The position numbers and the translations under genes were made by a program. Of a stretch of 64,000 nt of DNA, positions 44,384 through 56,297 are shown piece after piece. The notes under the pieces were generated by a model. It did no database searches. It was given only the letters and a program-made list of their open reading frames with translations, and was not told the DNA's origin. Each line of letters begins with the position of its first letter. Position 1 is the first letter of the stretch. This stretch comes from Ambrosia x helenae (Eukaryota > Streptophyta > Magnoliopsida > Asterales > Asteraceae): NCBI GenBank assembly GCA_030844895.1, contig CM061233.1:88187563-88251562 (forward strand), in the 5' to 3' direction.

Positions 44384-46093
44384 CTTTTGCTTGCCCTCAA
44401 GCAAATCTGCTCAAAACGTTACCACGAACAAGTAACAAATACCTCAAACGCCCCCGCCATGCACTAGTTAGGGTCCAAAGTCATACCCCATTCATAGATC
44501 ATCATTAGATGTGTTAATTCAACAGGCAACCATGATGCACAATTTTTGAAAACAGAATTCACCCAACTAAGTCTAACATGCTTTCGGTTTTTATTCTCAT
44601 GCAACACACCCCTCACAATTTTTCACTCCACTCGGTTAAATATCTGGACTAGCATGTAATGCGCTAGTATTATTCACTCAAAACCAAACATGTAACTCTG
44701 TTATCATAGGCTTGTATAACAATCACACCTTAACTATAGACAATGCACATATCTAAAGGACTTACGGGTTTTGGGCTTCGGGTAAAGGTAGGATAGATTT
44801 GGCTAAAAAGTGGCTCAAAATAAAGGTTTCAACACGCTTGAATGATCATCCTTATTCACTAAACACCATAATACAATAATCACACAACTTTGGGCATATT
44901 TGACCCATAACACATACTTCTATTTTTTTTTTCTTTTTTTTTCACTCTTTTTTTTTTTTTCACGAGTTAAACATATCACAATCACTTGAACAAAACATAA
45001 ACACAATGGATGTCATCAATTTATTACACAAAGGTAAACAGGTCAATTTGGGTAATAGGTTTAATCAAATGAAAGGGTATAGGCTCAACATGGGCTACTA
45101 AGGGTGATTTAAGGTAAACGGTTAACACATAACAAATAAATGGGTATCAAAAGAAAAGGGAAAACCTAAATTGCCTTTATCATCTATGTGCATATCTAGT
45201 CTACAACCTCGGCATGTATCAAATCACACAAGTTCTGCAACAGAGAAACATCTGGCCTACACTCAACAAATGAAAATATATATGTATCAATCTATCATCT
45301 AGTAGGCTCAAGATCTCACCAAAGTGTGGAAATAGGTTACCGATGTGTGCATGTATTTATTACCGACAGCTCGTTACACCTACTCGGGTAAATTCTAAAC
45401 ATTTTTTCTAAAACACCTGCTGAAAACGGTTCATATGTCTGTTCTAAAGAATTAGACCATGATTAAGGACCCACACACCACAAGCAGAGACAGAATGAAA
45501 GCATTGAAACAGTCGCTTTCATGCCCGATCAGACCGCTTTTAGGACTCTTTTTTTTTTATATATATATATATATGACTCGACTACAAAATCAAAACTTCG
45601 ACTAACTTCCCCCCCACACTTGAATTTCACATTGTCCTCAATGGGAGAAAGTAAAAACTAAGACGCACTTAACGAACACAAAACAACTAAAAATAATAAT
45701 AATAATAATAGAACTAAAATAAGAAAAAGAACACAAAGTTGGAACAGACTCCCCTGATAGAATACGCGTAAACTCCTCGAATAATCCTGTTCCAAAAGCC
45801 TTCCATTCGTCCGTATAGCATTTCATTCGCGGCCGATAAACAAACCTGAAAACTAAGACTCAAAAGAAAAATAAAATCCTAAAATTCTGAGATGCCTTAT
45901 ACGCCGATAGTGTACAGATCTATCCCGCTTGAATGGAGATTGAGTACAGGCGAGGTTATTTGTTTACAATGTTAAACTCCAAGCATTCCCAGAAAAAAAA
46001 AAACAGACTCAAAATACAACTAAAAATAAAAGAAAAAAATAAAAAAATATATATAAATATACAAAATGTACAAGAATCATACCTGATGTTCAT
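44384..46093 (-). other. Non-coding internal region, left unit
   Basis: About 1.7 kb between the gag-like ORF and the polypurine tract, where pol would be in a complete element. It has T runs (44,925-44,960) and an AT run (45,558-45,574), and no polymerase motif in any frame. The same holds for 48,450-50,157 in the right unit. Confidence 0.7.
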
Positions 46094-47017
46094 TCATGGT
46101 GGTCTCAAAGAACATTTGCCTACCGAATTCCCAATGTATGTTCGGTAGTTGACATGTCGAATCTTTATCTTCTTCCTTATCTTTGACATGTTTGTAAGAT
46201 CACTGCTGGGCCACTTCTCTAGATTTTGTCCAATGTCTTCAATGCTCACCTTCCTCTTTTTCCCACTCAAGCCATCATCTTCAACTTTGTCTATTTTGAT
46301 CATAAATATAGAAGGATGGTTAGGGTACACCAAGGTTACTCGGTTCACTGGTTCTTCAGCAAGTGTGTCTACAAGTGGTTGTACGCACGAAGTCACGTCT
46401 ACTTTAAAGCTTGTAGCTTCCTCTTCTAAGGCTTCCTCCATCACAACCTGGTCCACATGTGCCTCTTCAACTTTTTCAGCCACATCAACGTTAACCATAT
46501 CCGGTTCAACAATCAAATCTTCAAGTTCCAAATCTGCTGCCAATTGACCAACTTGCTTAAACAATGCCTCAACGGTGTGGTCCCGAACTTCATTATCCTT
46601 CTGAATTCTCTTAAAATCTTCCCGGATCCCCTTTACATCTTCATGGACAGCCTTTATGGCCTCTAAGATCTCACTCAACTGATCATTGCTTCCCTCTTCA
46701 TTGTTTTGTTGCTGTTGATAACCGTAGTCAACACTCTGGCCTCCATGAACAATCGGATCAGTATTCATGTAGTAATCTGTAGTTTGTTCCCTAGATTGAT
46801 AAATGTTTGGCTTGTAGTATCTTTGCTGACAGTTCTGATATTGTGGCCAATAATAAGAGGATGATAAGTATGAGTCTTCATCTTTTTCTAGCCCAAAGAT
46901 AATACGATCTTTACGTGCATTATATGCTTTAACTCTCTGACGGGCAATTGGACAATCCTGCATCACATGATATGGGCTCTCGCAACACCCACATGCATCA
47001 TAATCCACCCAGTTCAT
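46094..47017 (-). CDS. gag-like protein with CCHC zinc knuckle, left unit
   Basis: 307 residues, ATG at 47,017. Near the N-terminus CGCCESPYHVMQDC fits C-X2-C-X4-H-X4-C. Then come a Tyr/Gln-rich stretch (residues about 45-110), a coiled-coil-like stretch (about 113-170), an acidic Val/Glu-rich stretch and a basic end (KIRKKIKIRHV). A zinc knuckle at the start with no capsid before it suggests the nucleocapsid part of a gypsy gag, with capsid and pol deleted. The ORF is open and identical to the one at 50,158-51,081. It lies about 165 bases from the primer site, as gag would. Whether it is made or packages RNA is unknown. Confidence 0.75.
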   Translation of the reverse strand: MNWVDYDACGCCESPYHVMQDCPIARQRVKAYNARKDRIIFGLEKDEDSYLSSSYYWPQYQNCQQRYYKPNIYQSREQTTDYYMNTDPIVHGGQSVDYGYQQQQNNEEGSNDQLSEILEAIKAVHEDVKGIREDFKRIQKDNEVRDHTVEALFKQVGQLAADLELEDLIVEPDMVNVDVAEKVEEAHVDQVVMEEALEEEATSFKVDVTSCVQPLVDTLAEEPVNRVTLVYPNHPSIFMIKIDKVEDDGLSGKKRKVSIEDIGQNLEKWPSSDLTNMSKIRKKIKIRHVNYRTYIGNSVGKCSLRPP

Positions 47018-47180
47018 CCTTAATTCATTTTGCCTGCAAAACTAACATACCAAGTGTAATACTGAACAAAATAGAGAAAAATACATGACAAGAAAAAAAA
47101 TTAAAATTTTTTTTTTTTTTGGTTCTTTTTTTTTTAAGTTGAAAAAAAATAATAAAACTAAAAACACTAAGCGCACGAAC

Positions 47181-47198
47181 TCCCCGGCAACGGCGCCA
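47181..47198 (-). promoter_or_regulatory. Primer binding site, left unit (tRNA-Asp type)
   Basis: On the minus strand TGGCGCCGTTGCCGGGGA lies three bases inside the middle LTR. This site is common in plant Tat/Athila-type gypsy elements and is assigned to aspartate tRNA. The second copy is at 51,243-51,260. Confidence 0.88.
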
Positions 47199-47201
47199 TT
47201 T

Positions 47202-48433
47202 TGATCGCGTGTCGAAGTGCTAATCAAAAAATATTTTAAAAACTACTCCTTAGCTACAACTGACTGCAGTATAGGAAGTAGGGTTGTCGAACCACGAGGA
47301 GTATGTGGTTAGTGTTAATAGCAATTTTTAACTATAATAATAGAAAAAAAACTAATAAAATTATGAAGATTAAATTAAAGTGCTGCTTTGCTTGCAAGAA
47401 AGGATTGATTAAAGTTTGATTAAAAACAATAATATAAAGAAAAACGGTCACTCCGGGTTTCTGATTCGGTAATTATCAACTGAATTATGTTAATACCCTA
47501 CTTAGGAAATCACATAGACATGACTTTGTTTAAGTTGTTCAACCCAATTCAGCTATCATAACATTAATTGCAAAGTTAAATTAATCCTAGTGCAAGAAAA
47601 CCAAGATACGATAACATAATGCAATAATACTAATCAACCAAACTGTCTAGATCAGTCAAACATACAATTAGACGCAAAGACCGTTAAGGTGTTCACAAAA
47701 TCTAATCCAAATAATAAGTATCAAACATAAAAACAATTGATAAAATACCAAATCTTTCACCCGGAGAAACCGCAAGATGATTAGCCTTGCATCTTCATGA
47801 TTTTCGCTTCAAGAATTGTTCTTAATCGTACAAGCATTAACCGGGATGAATGGATCTCTTCAAAATACTCAAAACCCTCCTTTGAAGCTCTAAAAATCGT
47901 TCCTCTTGTTGCCTCCACGAATTAGGGTTTGTATTGTGTGTTCTCCCTTTGAAAAATGCCAAAAATCTAATAAAAACTCAAAATTTTCGTCAGACAAGTC
48001 CCCCACGCCCCCTGGGGAGATCCCCCAGGGTGCTCGGCGCGCGTTTTTCAGCATATGGGCTTCATCTTTGGGCTTGGCCTATTTCTTTCACTTGGGCTTC
48101 ATTTTCCTTAGTCCATTCAACTTAATTCCTCAACTAATAATTGTTCTTGGCCCAATTCTTCATAGCTCTTCAAAATAAACTTCTTTTATCTTCAACGCTC
48201 GAGCCCGGATGTTCGGTTTCTGATATTATTTCTTCAAGTCACGTCCTTTTTCGCCGAACATCTAAAATCAATAAAAATTACATAAATAATAACTAAAAAT
48301 ACTAAAAATATATACAACCTATAAAATTACCAAATACTCAAAACCATGCTATAAACTCCCTAAAATACTAAATAAATGACTCGAAAAACTATTAAAATGC
48401 TAAGGAAAAATGCATGTGTTTTACAACACATCA
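47202..48433 (-). repeat. LTR, middle copy of the tandem element
   Basis: 1232 bp. Shared by both units: 5' LTR of the left unit and 3' LTR of the right unit. No TSD separates it from either side. Confidence 0.93.
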
Positions 48434-50157
48434 AACTCCCCACACTTACCTTTTGCTTGCCCTCAAGCAAATCTGCTCAAAACGTTACCACGAACAAGTA
48501 ACAAATACCTCAAACGCCCCCGCCATGCACTAGTTAGGGTCCAAAGTCATACCCCATTCATAGATCATCATTAGATGTGTTAATTCAACAGGCAACCATG
48601 ATGCACAATTTTTGAAAACAGAATTCACCCAACTAAGTCTAACATGCTTTCGGTTTTTATTCTCATGCAACACACCCCTCACAATTTTTCACTCCACTCG
48701 GTTAAATATCTGGACTAGCATGTAATGCGCTAGTATTATTCACTCAAAACCAAACATGTAACTCTGTTATCATAGGCTTGTATAACAATCACACCTTAAC
48801 TATAGACAATGCACATATCTAAAGGACTTACGGGTTTTGGGCTTCGGGTAAAGGTAGGATAGATTTGGCTAAAAAGTGGCTCAAAATAAAGGTTTCAACA
48901 CGCTTGAATGATCATCCTTATTCACTAAACACCATAATACAATAATCACACAACTTTGGGCATATTTGACCCATAACACATACTTCTATTTTTTTTTTCT
49001 TTTTTTTTCACTCTTTTTTTTTTTCACGAGTTAAACATATCACAATCACTTGAACAAAACATAAACACAATGGATGTCATCAATTTATTACACAAAGGTA
49101 AACAGGTCAATTTGGGTAATAGGTTTAATCAAATGAAAGGGTATAGGCTCAACATGGGCTACTAAGGGTGATTTAAGGTAAACGGTTAACACATAACAAA
49201 TAAATGGGTATCAAAAGAAAAGGGAAAACCTAAATTGCCTTTATCATCTATGTGCATATCTAGTCTACAACCTCGGCATGTATCAAATCACACAAGTTCT
49301 GCAACAGAGAAACATCTGGCCTACACTCAACAAATGAAAATATATATGTATCAATCTATCATCTAGTAGGCTCAAGATCTCACCAAAGTGTGGAAATAGG
49401 TTACCGATGTGTGCATGTATTTATTACCGACAGCTCGTTACACCTACTCGGGTAAATTCTAAACATTTTTTCTAAAACACCTGCTGAAAACGGTTCATAT
49501 GTCTGTTCTAAAGAATTAGACCATGATTAAGGACCCACACACCACAAGCAGAGACAGAATGAAAGCATTGAAACAGTCGCTTTCATGCCCGATCAGACCG
49601 CTTTTAGGACTCTTTTTTTTTTTATATATATATATATATGACTCGACTACAAAATCAAAACTTCGACTAACTTCCCCCCCACACTTGAATTTCACATTGT
49701 CCTCAATGGGAGAAAGTAAAAACTAAGACGCACTTAACGAACACAAAACAACTAAAAATAATAATAATAATAATAGAACTAAAATAAGAAAAAGAACACA
49801 AAGTTGGAACAGACTCCCCTGATAGAATACGCGTAAACTCCTCGAATAATCCTGTTCCAAAAGCCTTCCATTCGTCCGTATAGCATTTCATTCGCGGCCG
49901 ATAAACAAACCTGAAAACTAAGACTCAAAAGAAAAATAAAATCCTAAAATTCTGAGATGCCTTATACGCCGATAGTGTACAGATCTATCCCGCTTGAATG
50001 GAGATTGAGTACAGGCGAGGTTATTTGTTTACAATGTTAAACTCCAAGCATTCCCAGAAAAAAAAAACAGACTCAAAATACAACTAAAAATAAAAGAAAA
50101 AAATAAAAAAATATATATAAATATACAAAATGTACAAGAATCATACCTGATGTTCAT

Positions 50158-51081
50158 TCATGGTGGTCTCAAAGAACATTTGCCTACCGAATTCCCAATG
50201 TATGTTCGGTAGTTGACATGTCGAATCTTTATCTTCTTCCTTATCTTTGACATGTTTGTAAGATCACTGCTGGGCCACTTCTCTAGATTTTGTCCAATGT
50301 CTTCAATGCTCACCTTCCTCTTTTTCCCACTCAAGCCATCATCTTCAACTTTGTCTATTTTGATCATAAATATAGAAGGATGGTTAGGGTACACCAAGGT
50401 TACTCGGTTCACTGGTTCTTCAGCAAGTGTGTCTACAAGTGGTTGTACGCACGAAGTCACGTCTACTTTAAAGCTTGTAGCTTCCTCTTCTAAGGCTTCC
50501 TCCATCACAACCTGGTCCACATGTGCCTCTTCAACTTTTTCAGCCACATCAACGTTAACCATATCCGGTTCAACAATCAAATCTTCAAGTTCCAAATCTG
50601 CTGCCAATTGACCAACTTGCTTAAACAATGCCTCAACGGTGTGGTCCCGAACTTCATTATCCTTCTGAATTCTCTTAAAATCTTCCCGGATCCCCTTTAC
50701 ATCTTCATGGACAGCCTTTATGGCCTCTAAGATCTCACTCAACTGATCATTGCTTCCCTCTTCATTGTTTTGTTGCTGTTGATAACCGTAGTCAACACTC
50801 TGGCCTCCATGAACAATCGGATCAGTATTCATGTAGTAATCTGTAGTTTGTTCCCTAGATTGATAAATGTTTGGCTTGTAGTATCTTTGCTGACAGTTCT
50901 GATATTGTGGCCAATAATAAGAGGATGATAAGTATGAGTCTTCATCTTTTTCTAGCCCAAAGATAATACGATCTTTACGTGCATTATATGCTTTAACTCT
51001 CTGACGGGCAATTGGACAATCCTGCATCACATGATATGGGCTCTCGCAACACCCACATGCATCATAATCCACCCAGTTCAT
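50158..51081 (-). CDS. gag-like protein with CCHC zinc knuckle, right unit
   Basis: 307 residues with the same sequence as the protein at 46,094-47,017, including CGCCESPYHVMQDC near the N-terminus, the coiled-coil-like middle and the basic end. Identical proteins 4064 bases apart show that the duplication is recent or that conversion keeps the units alike. Confidence 0.75.
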   Translation of the reverse strand: MNWVDYDACGCCESPYHVMQDCPIARQRVKAYNARKDRIIFGLEKDEDSYLSSSYYWPQYQNCQQRYYKPNIYQSREQTTDYYMNTDPIVHGGQSVDYGYQQQQNNEEGSNDQLSEILEAIKAVHEDVKGIREDFKRIQKDNEVRDHTVEALFKQVGQLAADLELEDLIVEPDMVNVDVAEKVEEAHVDQVVMEEALEEEATSFKVDVTSCVQPLVDTLAEEPVNRVTLVYPNHPSIFMIKIDKVEDDGLSGKKRKVSIEDIGQNLEKWPSSDLTNMSKIRKKIKIRHVNYRTYIGNSVGKCSLRPP

Positions 51082-51242
51082 CCTTAATTCATTTTGCCTG
51101 CAAAACTAACATACCAAGTGTAATACTGAACAAAATAGAGAAAAATACATGACAAGAAAAAAAATTAAAATTTTTTTTTTTTGGTTCTTTTTTTTTTAAG
51201 TTGAAAAAAAATAATAAAACTAAAAACACTAAGCGCACGAAC

Positions 51243-51260
51243 TCCCCGGCAACGGCGCCA
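51243..51260 (-). promoter_or_regulatory. Primer binding site, right unit (tRNA-Asp type)
   Basis: TGGCGCCGTTGCCGGGGA on the minus strand, three bases from the right LTR; same as the site at 47,181-47,198. Confidence 0.88.
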
Positions 51261-51263
51261 TTT

Positions 51264-52496
51264 TGATCGCGTGTCGAAGTGCTAATCAAAAAATATTTTA
51301 AAAACTACTCCTTAGCTACAACTGACTGCAGTATAGGAAGTAGGGTTGTCGAACCACGAGGAGTATGTGGTTAGTGTTAATAGCAATTTTTAACTATAAT
51401 AATAGAAAAAAAAACTAATAAAATTATGAAGATTAAATTAAAGTGCTGCTTTGCTTGCAAGAAAGGATTGATTAAAGTTTGATTAAAAACAATAATATAA
51501 AGAAAAACGGTCACTCCGGGTTTCTGATTCGGTAATTATCAACTGAATTATGTTAATACCCTACTTAGGAAATCACATAGACATGACTTTGTTTAAGTTG
51601 TTCAACCCAATTCAGCTATCATAACATTAATTGCAAAGTTAAATTAATCCTAGTGCAAGAAAACCAAGATACGATAACATAATGCAATAATACTAATCAA
51701 CCAAACTGTCTAGATCAGTCAAACATACAATTAGACGCAAAGACCGTTAAGGTGTTCACAAAATCTAATCCAAATAATAAGTATCAAACATAAAAACAAT
51801 TGATAAAATACCAAATCTTTCACCCGGAGAAACCGCAAGATGATTAGCCTTGCATCTTCATGATTTTCGCTTCAAGAATTGTTCTTAATCGTACAAGCAT
51901 TAACCGGGATGAATGGATCTCTTCAAAATACTCAAAACCCTCCTTTGAAGCTCTAAAAATCGTTCCTCTTGTTGCCTCCACGAATTAGGGTTTGTATTGT
52001 GTGTTCTCCCTTTGAAAAATGCCAAAAATCTAATAAAAACTCAAAATTTTCGTCAGACAAGTCCCCCACGCCCCCTGGGGAGATCCCCCAGGGTGCTCGG
52101 CGCGCGTTTTTCAGCATATGGGCTTCATCTTTGGGCTTGGCCTATTTCTTTCACTTGGGCTTCATTTTCCTTAGTCCATTCAACTTAATTCCTCAACTAA
52201 TAATTGTTCTTGGCCCAATTCTTCATAGCTCTTCAAAATAAACTTCTTTTATCTTCAACGCTCGAGCCCGGATGTTCGGTTTCTGATATTATTTCTTCAA
52301 GTCACGTCCTTTTTCGCCGAACATCTAAAATCAATAAAAATTACATAAATAATAACTAAAAATACTAAAAATATATACAACCTATAAAATTACCAAATAC
52401 TCAAAACCATGCTATAAACTCCCTAAAATACTAAATAAATGACTCGAAAAACTATTAAAATGCTAAGGAAAAATGCATGTGTTTTACAACACATCA
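51264..52496 (-). repeat. LTR, right copy of the tandem element (5' LTR)
   Basis: 1233 bp; the extra base is one A in an A run near 51,406. The TSD AAAAT follows at 52,497-52,501, and the AT-rich solo LTR sequence then resumes. Confidence 0.93.
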
Positions 52497-53677
52497 AAAA
52501 TCATTTATTTAATATTTTTAATCAATTTTTGTTAGTTTTAATCATAAATAAATCATAATAAATTCATTTTTCAATATTTTTGTACCAAAATTTTATATAA
52601 ATTATTTCTATGTATTTAGAACAGAAATACAATTTTTAAATTAATAATTCTGTAATTTTAATATTTTTAAATATTAAAGTTATATTTTGACAATTTGAAA
52701 TAAATAGATTTAATATTCTATTTTTAAGAAAATAATTTTATAAAAATTATTTTCATACTTAAGACTTTATATTGTGGCCATCTTTAATTTAAAATTTTCA
52801 AAAAGACTTTTGTTTATTTAATTATCAAATTTCTCTTATTTATTAAACATTTTATTTATTAATCCCCAAATTAGGAACCCTAGCACATTTTAGACTAGAA
52901 AACTTAGACTTACTAAGTTTTCCTCAACACTTATTTATTACCTTGAAATAGGGTGATAATTGGATACACACGAGCCACATTTACTTTTATAACAAGGGTC
53001 TCCATTCTAACACAAAGGTGAGTTTACATAGCCCTTTTTTTCTGTTTTACGTTTTGGGGTGAAACATGTTTAAACATTTTATACACTATCATTTACTCAT
53101 TCTTACATTGTTGAAACTTGTGATTCAATTACACTATCATTTACTCATTCTATCATTTGACTGTAACAAAAAGACACAGTACAATCATTAACATTGATCA
53201 AGCCGCCTATTTAGATTATAGCGCTATAGACCCATCCCCCCGCATAAATTCAGGGATGATCGATAACAGTTACACTTTTACTAACTTGCGAGTTAGGTCT
53301 CAGTCGACACAAGGTTTGATTGTACAAAGACGCATTGTTACATGTCGGACTCATACTCTATCATTATACAACTGTGATTGTTGTACAAACTATTGATATC
53401 AATCATATTCGAAAACCTATGTATTCTCACCAACTTTTGTTTACCCAAAATATTTTCAAACTTAACATGTTTCAGGTTCCACTTGCTTGAAGATTTGAGA
53501 TAATGCTTGAAGATGTGTACATTGTATTATTCATTTTGATGTATGATTTCTTGTAGAACAATTTATGTAACTTATTTAAATTATTTAATGAAATTTATTA
53601 TTCACCATGAGCTACTGAACAATCATCATTACGTGACATCCCGATGTTTCCGCCATCGGTTGGGGTGTTACAATAAT

Positions 53678-56297
53678 GCTGCTGCTGCGTAAAAAGATTA
53701 TGTGAATGAAGTTAGCCCGGGTATTGTGAATGAAGTTATCGATGCATTGGTGTTAATACCAACACAAGATATGCAACAAAATATGAGCCTGGATGACGAT
53801 TACACATTAGCGCCGACCTTATCTCCAGTGAAGAAACTTATTATGAGTGCGATGACAAATGTGAATATCCTGATGATGAAAATGAAGAAGATGAACCATG
53901 AAATAAGATGGATTTGGAAAAGGGAGGTGAAGAAGATGAGCAAACAAAGAAATCCAGACAGGTAAAAATGCAAGCATAAAAAATATAAAACGCAAGTTAT
54001 ATTTTACCATTCCATATATGATATGCGTTTTTGTTGTAAAACACAAGCATAAAAATATAAAAACGCAAGTTATGTTTTATCAATAAAATATGTTATGCTT
54101 TTTTAGCTCTAAAACGCAAGCATAAATATATAAAACACAAATGTTTTTTTAACATTATTTTTTTACACGAATGGAAATCTAGGATGGATAGGAATATTGA
54201 AAGATACCAAGAAATTGAGAAAGAAATGAATAAAATGGTTCAAAGAATAAGGAGTAACTATTGATAAAACATAATATTGGATTCCAGATTTGTTGGAGAG
54301 GTGTGACAAATGGGATGTTTGTAAGAAGGATGCAACTACAACATAAATTAATGAAGAAAATGAAACAAATAAGTCTGGAGTGGATGTGGATTGTTTTAAC
54401 GAAAACATGGTAGTTGATATTGATGATTCAATAGATGATAATGCCAGTGGTGATAAGGGTGATAGGGGTAAAGTTGATAATAGTCGTTGGGAGAAAAATG
54501 ATGGGGAGAAGGATGACCATGTCAGTGAGGAGATAGTTGATAAAACCACTGAGAAGGCTGATGATGGGCATAAGGATGACAACACAATTGGTCGATTGGT
54601 GGTTGGAGAAAAAATGTGATATCGAATAGGAGAAAATTGATGGGGAGGATATAGTTACTAAGAAGAAAGATGATGTGCAAAAGGATGATGATCCAAGTGG
54701 GGGATTTGTGGTTAGATTTGAAGCTGATATAAAAGGGGAGAAAATTGATTAGCATGTTGAAGATAAAAAGAGTTGATTCGCAAGATAAATATGAAAATGC
54801 AGGAGGAAACATGAAGATGTTGTAAAGGATACAAATGATGAGTTGGGTCATAATGATATTGATGTTGAGCATGTTATATCAAAAACTCCTTTCTGTCAAA
54901 CTGATGCAGAACAAGATGTGGAGACACCAAAGGATCAACAATCCCTAAAACTACATCCCCTGCAACTCAGCAGAATGAAGCAAAGGGTAAAGAAGTGGAT
55001 GATCAGGGGCACAGAAAAAAGAGAGAAACACCCTGCACCCGCATTGAAGTTGTCGTACCTTAACCGCGAAGTTTGCATGACGGAGAGGCTAACACGCGAC
55101 GATATGAAAGTGTTTCAGTACATCATGGCACCAACCACTGAAAAATTATAAGTTGTATTATAGTTTAAAAATATTTTGTTACATCTTACGTATTCTTATT
55201 TGACTATTTATTTTATAAAACGCAGCCAACTAGTATACCAGTCAATGTGGTTTGAAGCACCAAAAATAGTGTTTGAAAGTTTGTTCGATGGAATCTGGCT
55301 ACATAATGTTGTAGTTGGCACATGGACTGAGCTATTGAATTATGAAGAAAAGAATAAGAGTGAGGGCTCAGCTTATAGGCTGTTCTACACAACAGAAACC
55401 CTGGTAAGTTTATTTATTATTAAACGCAAGTGTTAGTTACTATTAAATGCGGGTTCAAAAGGTATGCTGGGTATAAACGCAAATAGTATTAATAATCAAA
55501 CGCAAGTATTATATGTTTGCTGATTATTGAAAGCAATTAGGCTACTTAAACGCAATCTTTTGACTTTGTATAAGTGCATCCTGATAAGTATTATTTCAAA
55601 GGGAATTCAATGGATGAAACAATGAAGATCTTTGCAAATAATATGGTAATTCTGATGGATAGATTGAATGTCAAAAAGGCAGAAGAATTTGACATAATCA
55701 TCTGCCCCTACTGATAAAACAAACATTTCTACATGGTGTGCTCCCATATAAGAAATTCAACCATTGAGCTAGTTGACAACTCAAAAGATGGAGATGATTT
55801 CAAGAAAAAAAAATACAAAGGAGTACCAGAAAAACTGGTAAATGTAAACTATAAAATTTAAACGCAACCATGTTTATTACGTCATCTAACTTATAACTTG
55901 TTCAAAATGATTGCAGAAAAAAATATTATGCACCTTCTTGAAGAACATATGCCCAAAAAACAAAGCAATCCGAAAACTGGAAAAAGCGAAAATACACCGA
56001 AAAGAAATGGATTGGAGAACATTGAACAACTAGGTCAACTACGGTGTATTTGTAATGCGACACATGGAAACATACTAAGGAGAAAAAAGGTGTTCGTGTG
56101 GCTTCCATAACGAATGAGTTAAACAAGTTAAGCAAATAGGAGGATTACGACGAAAATACTGCGCAAAGATGATACTTAATGAATACAACATGGTAAGGGA
56201 TGAAATTATTGAACTTGCAAATTTTTTTGACAAATGTGATCAAAAGAGTAGGGTGCTGAGGAATGTATACAAAAAAACTGCAGAAAAGGCAGGATGA
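53678..56297 (+). pseudogene. Ulp1-like gene, 3' part with dead C48 peptidase domain
   Basis: The frame resumes at GCT 53,678 in phase with 41,693 (stop at 53,690, likely CAA to TAA). Introns begin at about 53,962 (GTAAAA), 55,402 (GTAAGT) and 55,838 (to 55,916). An acidic Asp-rich middle (54,360-54,620) precedes ALKLSYLNREVCMTERLTR (about 55,045). The peptidase domain shows the catalytic His in NKHFYMVCSH (55,724-55,726) and Asp in IELVDN (55,775-55,777). The Cys region reads VNYGVFVMRHMETY, where families in plants have VDCGVF: the catalytic Cys codon at 56,040-56,042 is TAC, Tyr. The last exon ends ...RNVYKKTAEKAG with TGA at 56,295-56,297. No de-SUMOylating activity is possible. Confidence 0.82.

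Larger units (their letters stand above)
43136..52496 (-). mobile_element. Tandem LTR element: LTR-internal-LTR-internal-LTR, non-autonomous
   Basis: Three LTRs of 1232-1233 bp (43,136; 47,202; 51,264) alternate with two internal regions of about 2.83 kb. One TSD, AAAAT (43,131-43,135 and 52,497-52,501), flanks the whole, so only one insertion event occurred. The primer site lies beside the right side of each internal region, so the element reads on the minus strand. LTRs run TGATGTGTTG...CGCGATCA in that direction. The units differ, as far as I can see, only in homopolymer lengths. Each internal region has one gag-like ORF and no protease, RT or integrase, so it needs help from another element. 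Confidence 0.93.
41694..53672. mobile_element. Solo LTR of a gypsy-type element, itself split by a tandem LTR element
   Basis: Begins TGTAACATCG and ends GGGGTGTTACA, with ATAAT at 41,689-41,693 and 53,673-53,677. Without the nested element its length is about 2.61 kb, close to the 2.67-kb gypsy LTR at 10,595. It shares a module with that LTR: AAGGTGAGTTT...AGCCC...GTTTT...GGGG..GAAACATG at 53,017-53,070 against 12,509-12,563. No internal domain is present, so it is a solo LTR left by LTR-LTR recombination. Confidence 0.9.
39946..56297 (+). pseudogene. Ulp1 peptidase / DUF1985-like gene of probable transposon origin, split by LTR elements
   Basis: Once the insertion at 41,694-53,677 is removed, this is a gene of about 4.4 kb with several short introns. 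Order: MPSKKKSG first exon with donor GTAAGT at 39,968; a Lys-rich nuclear-signal-like exon (about 40,610-40,820); a DUF1985-like domain (about 40,830-41,690); a long acidic middle; and a C48 (Ulp1/SUMO-protease-like) domain at about 55,580-56,297. Such genes travel in plants within Mutator-like or CACTA-type transposons, which is the likely origin. In-frame stops (about 40,914, 41,270, 41,402, 53,690, 55,712), frameshifts and loss of the catalytic Cys show it is dead. AAACGCAAG motifs fill its introns. Confidence 0.82.

Noticed and set aside
46149..46547. 132-residue plus-strand Ser/Thr-rich frame
   Set aside because: Mirror of the minus-strand gag-like ORF; its low complexity comes from Glu/Asp codons read backwards.
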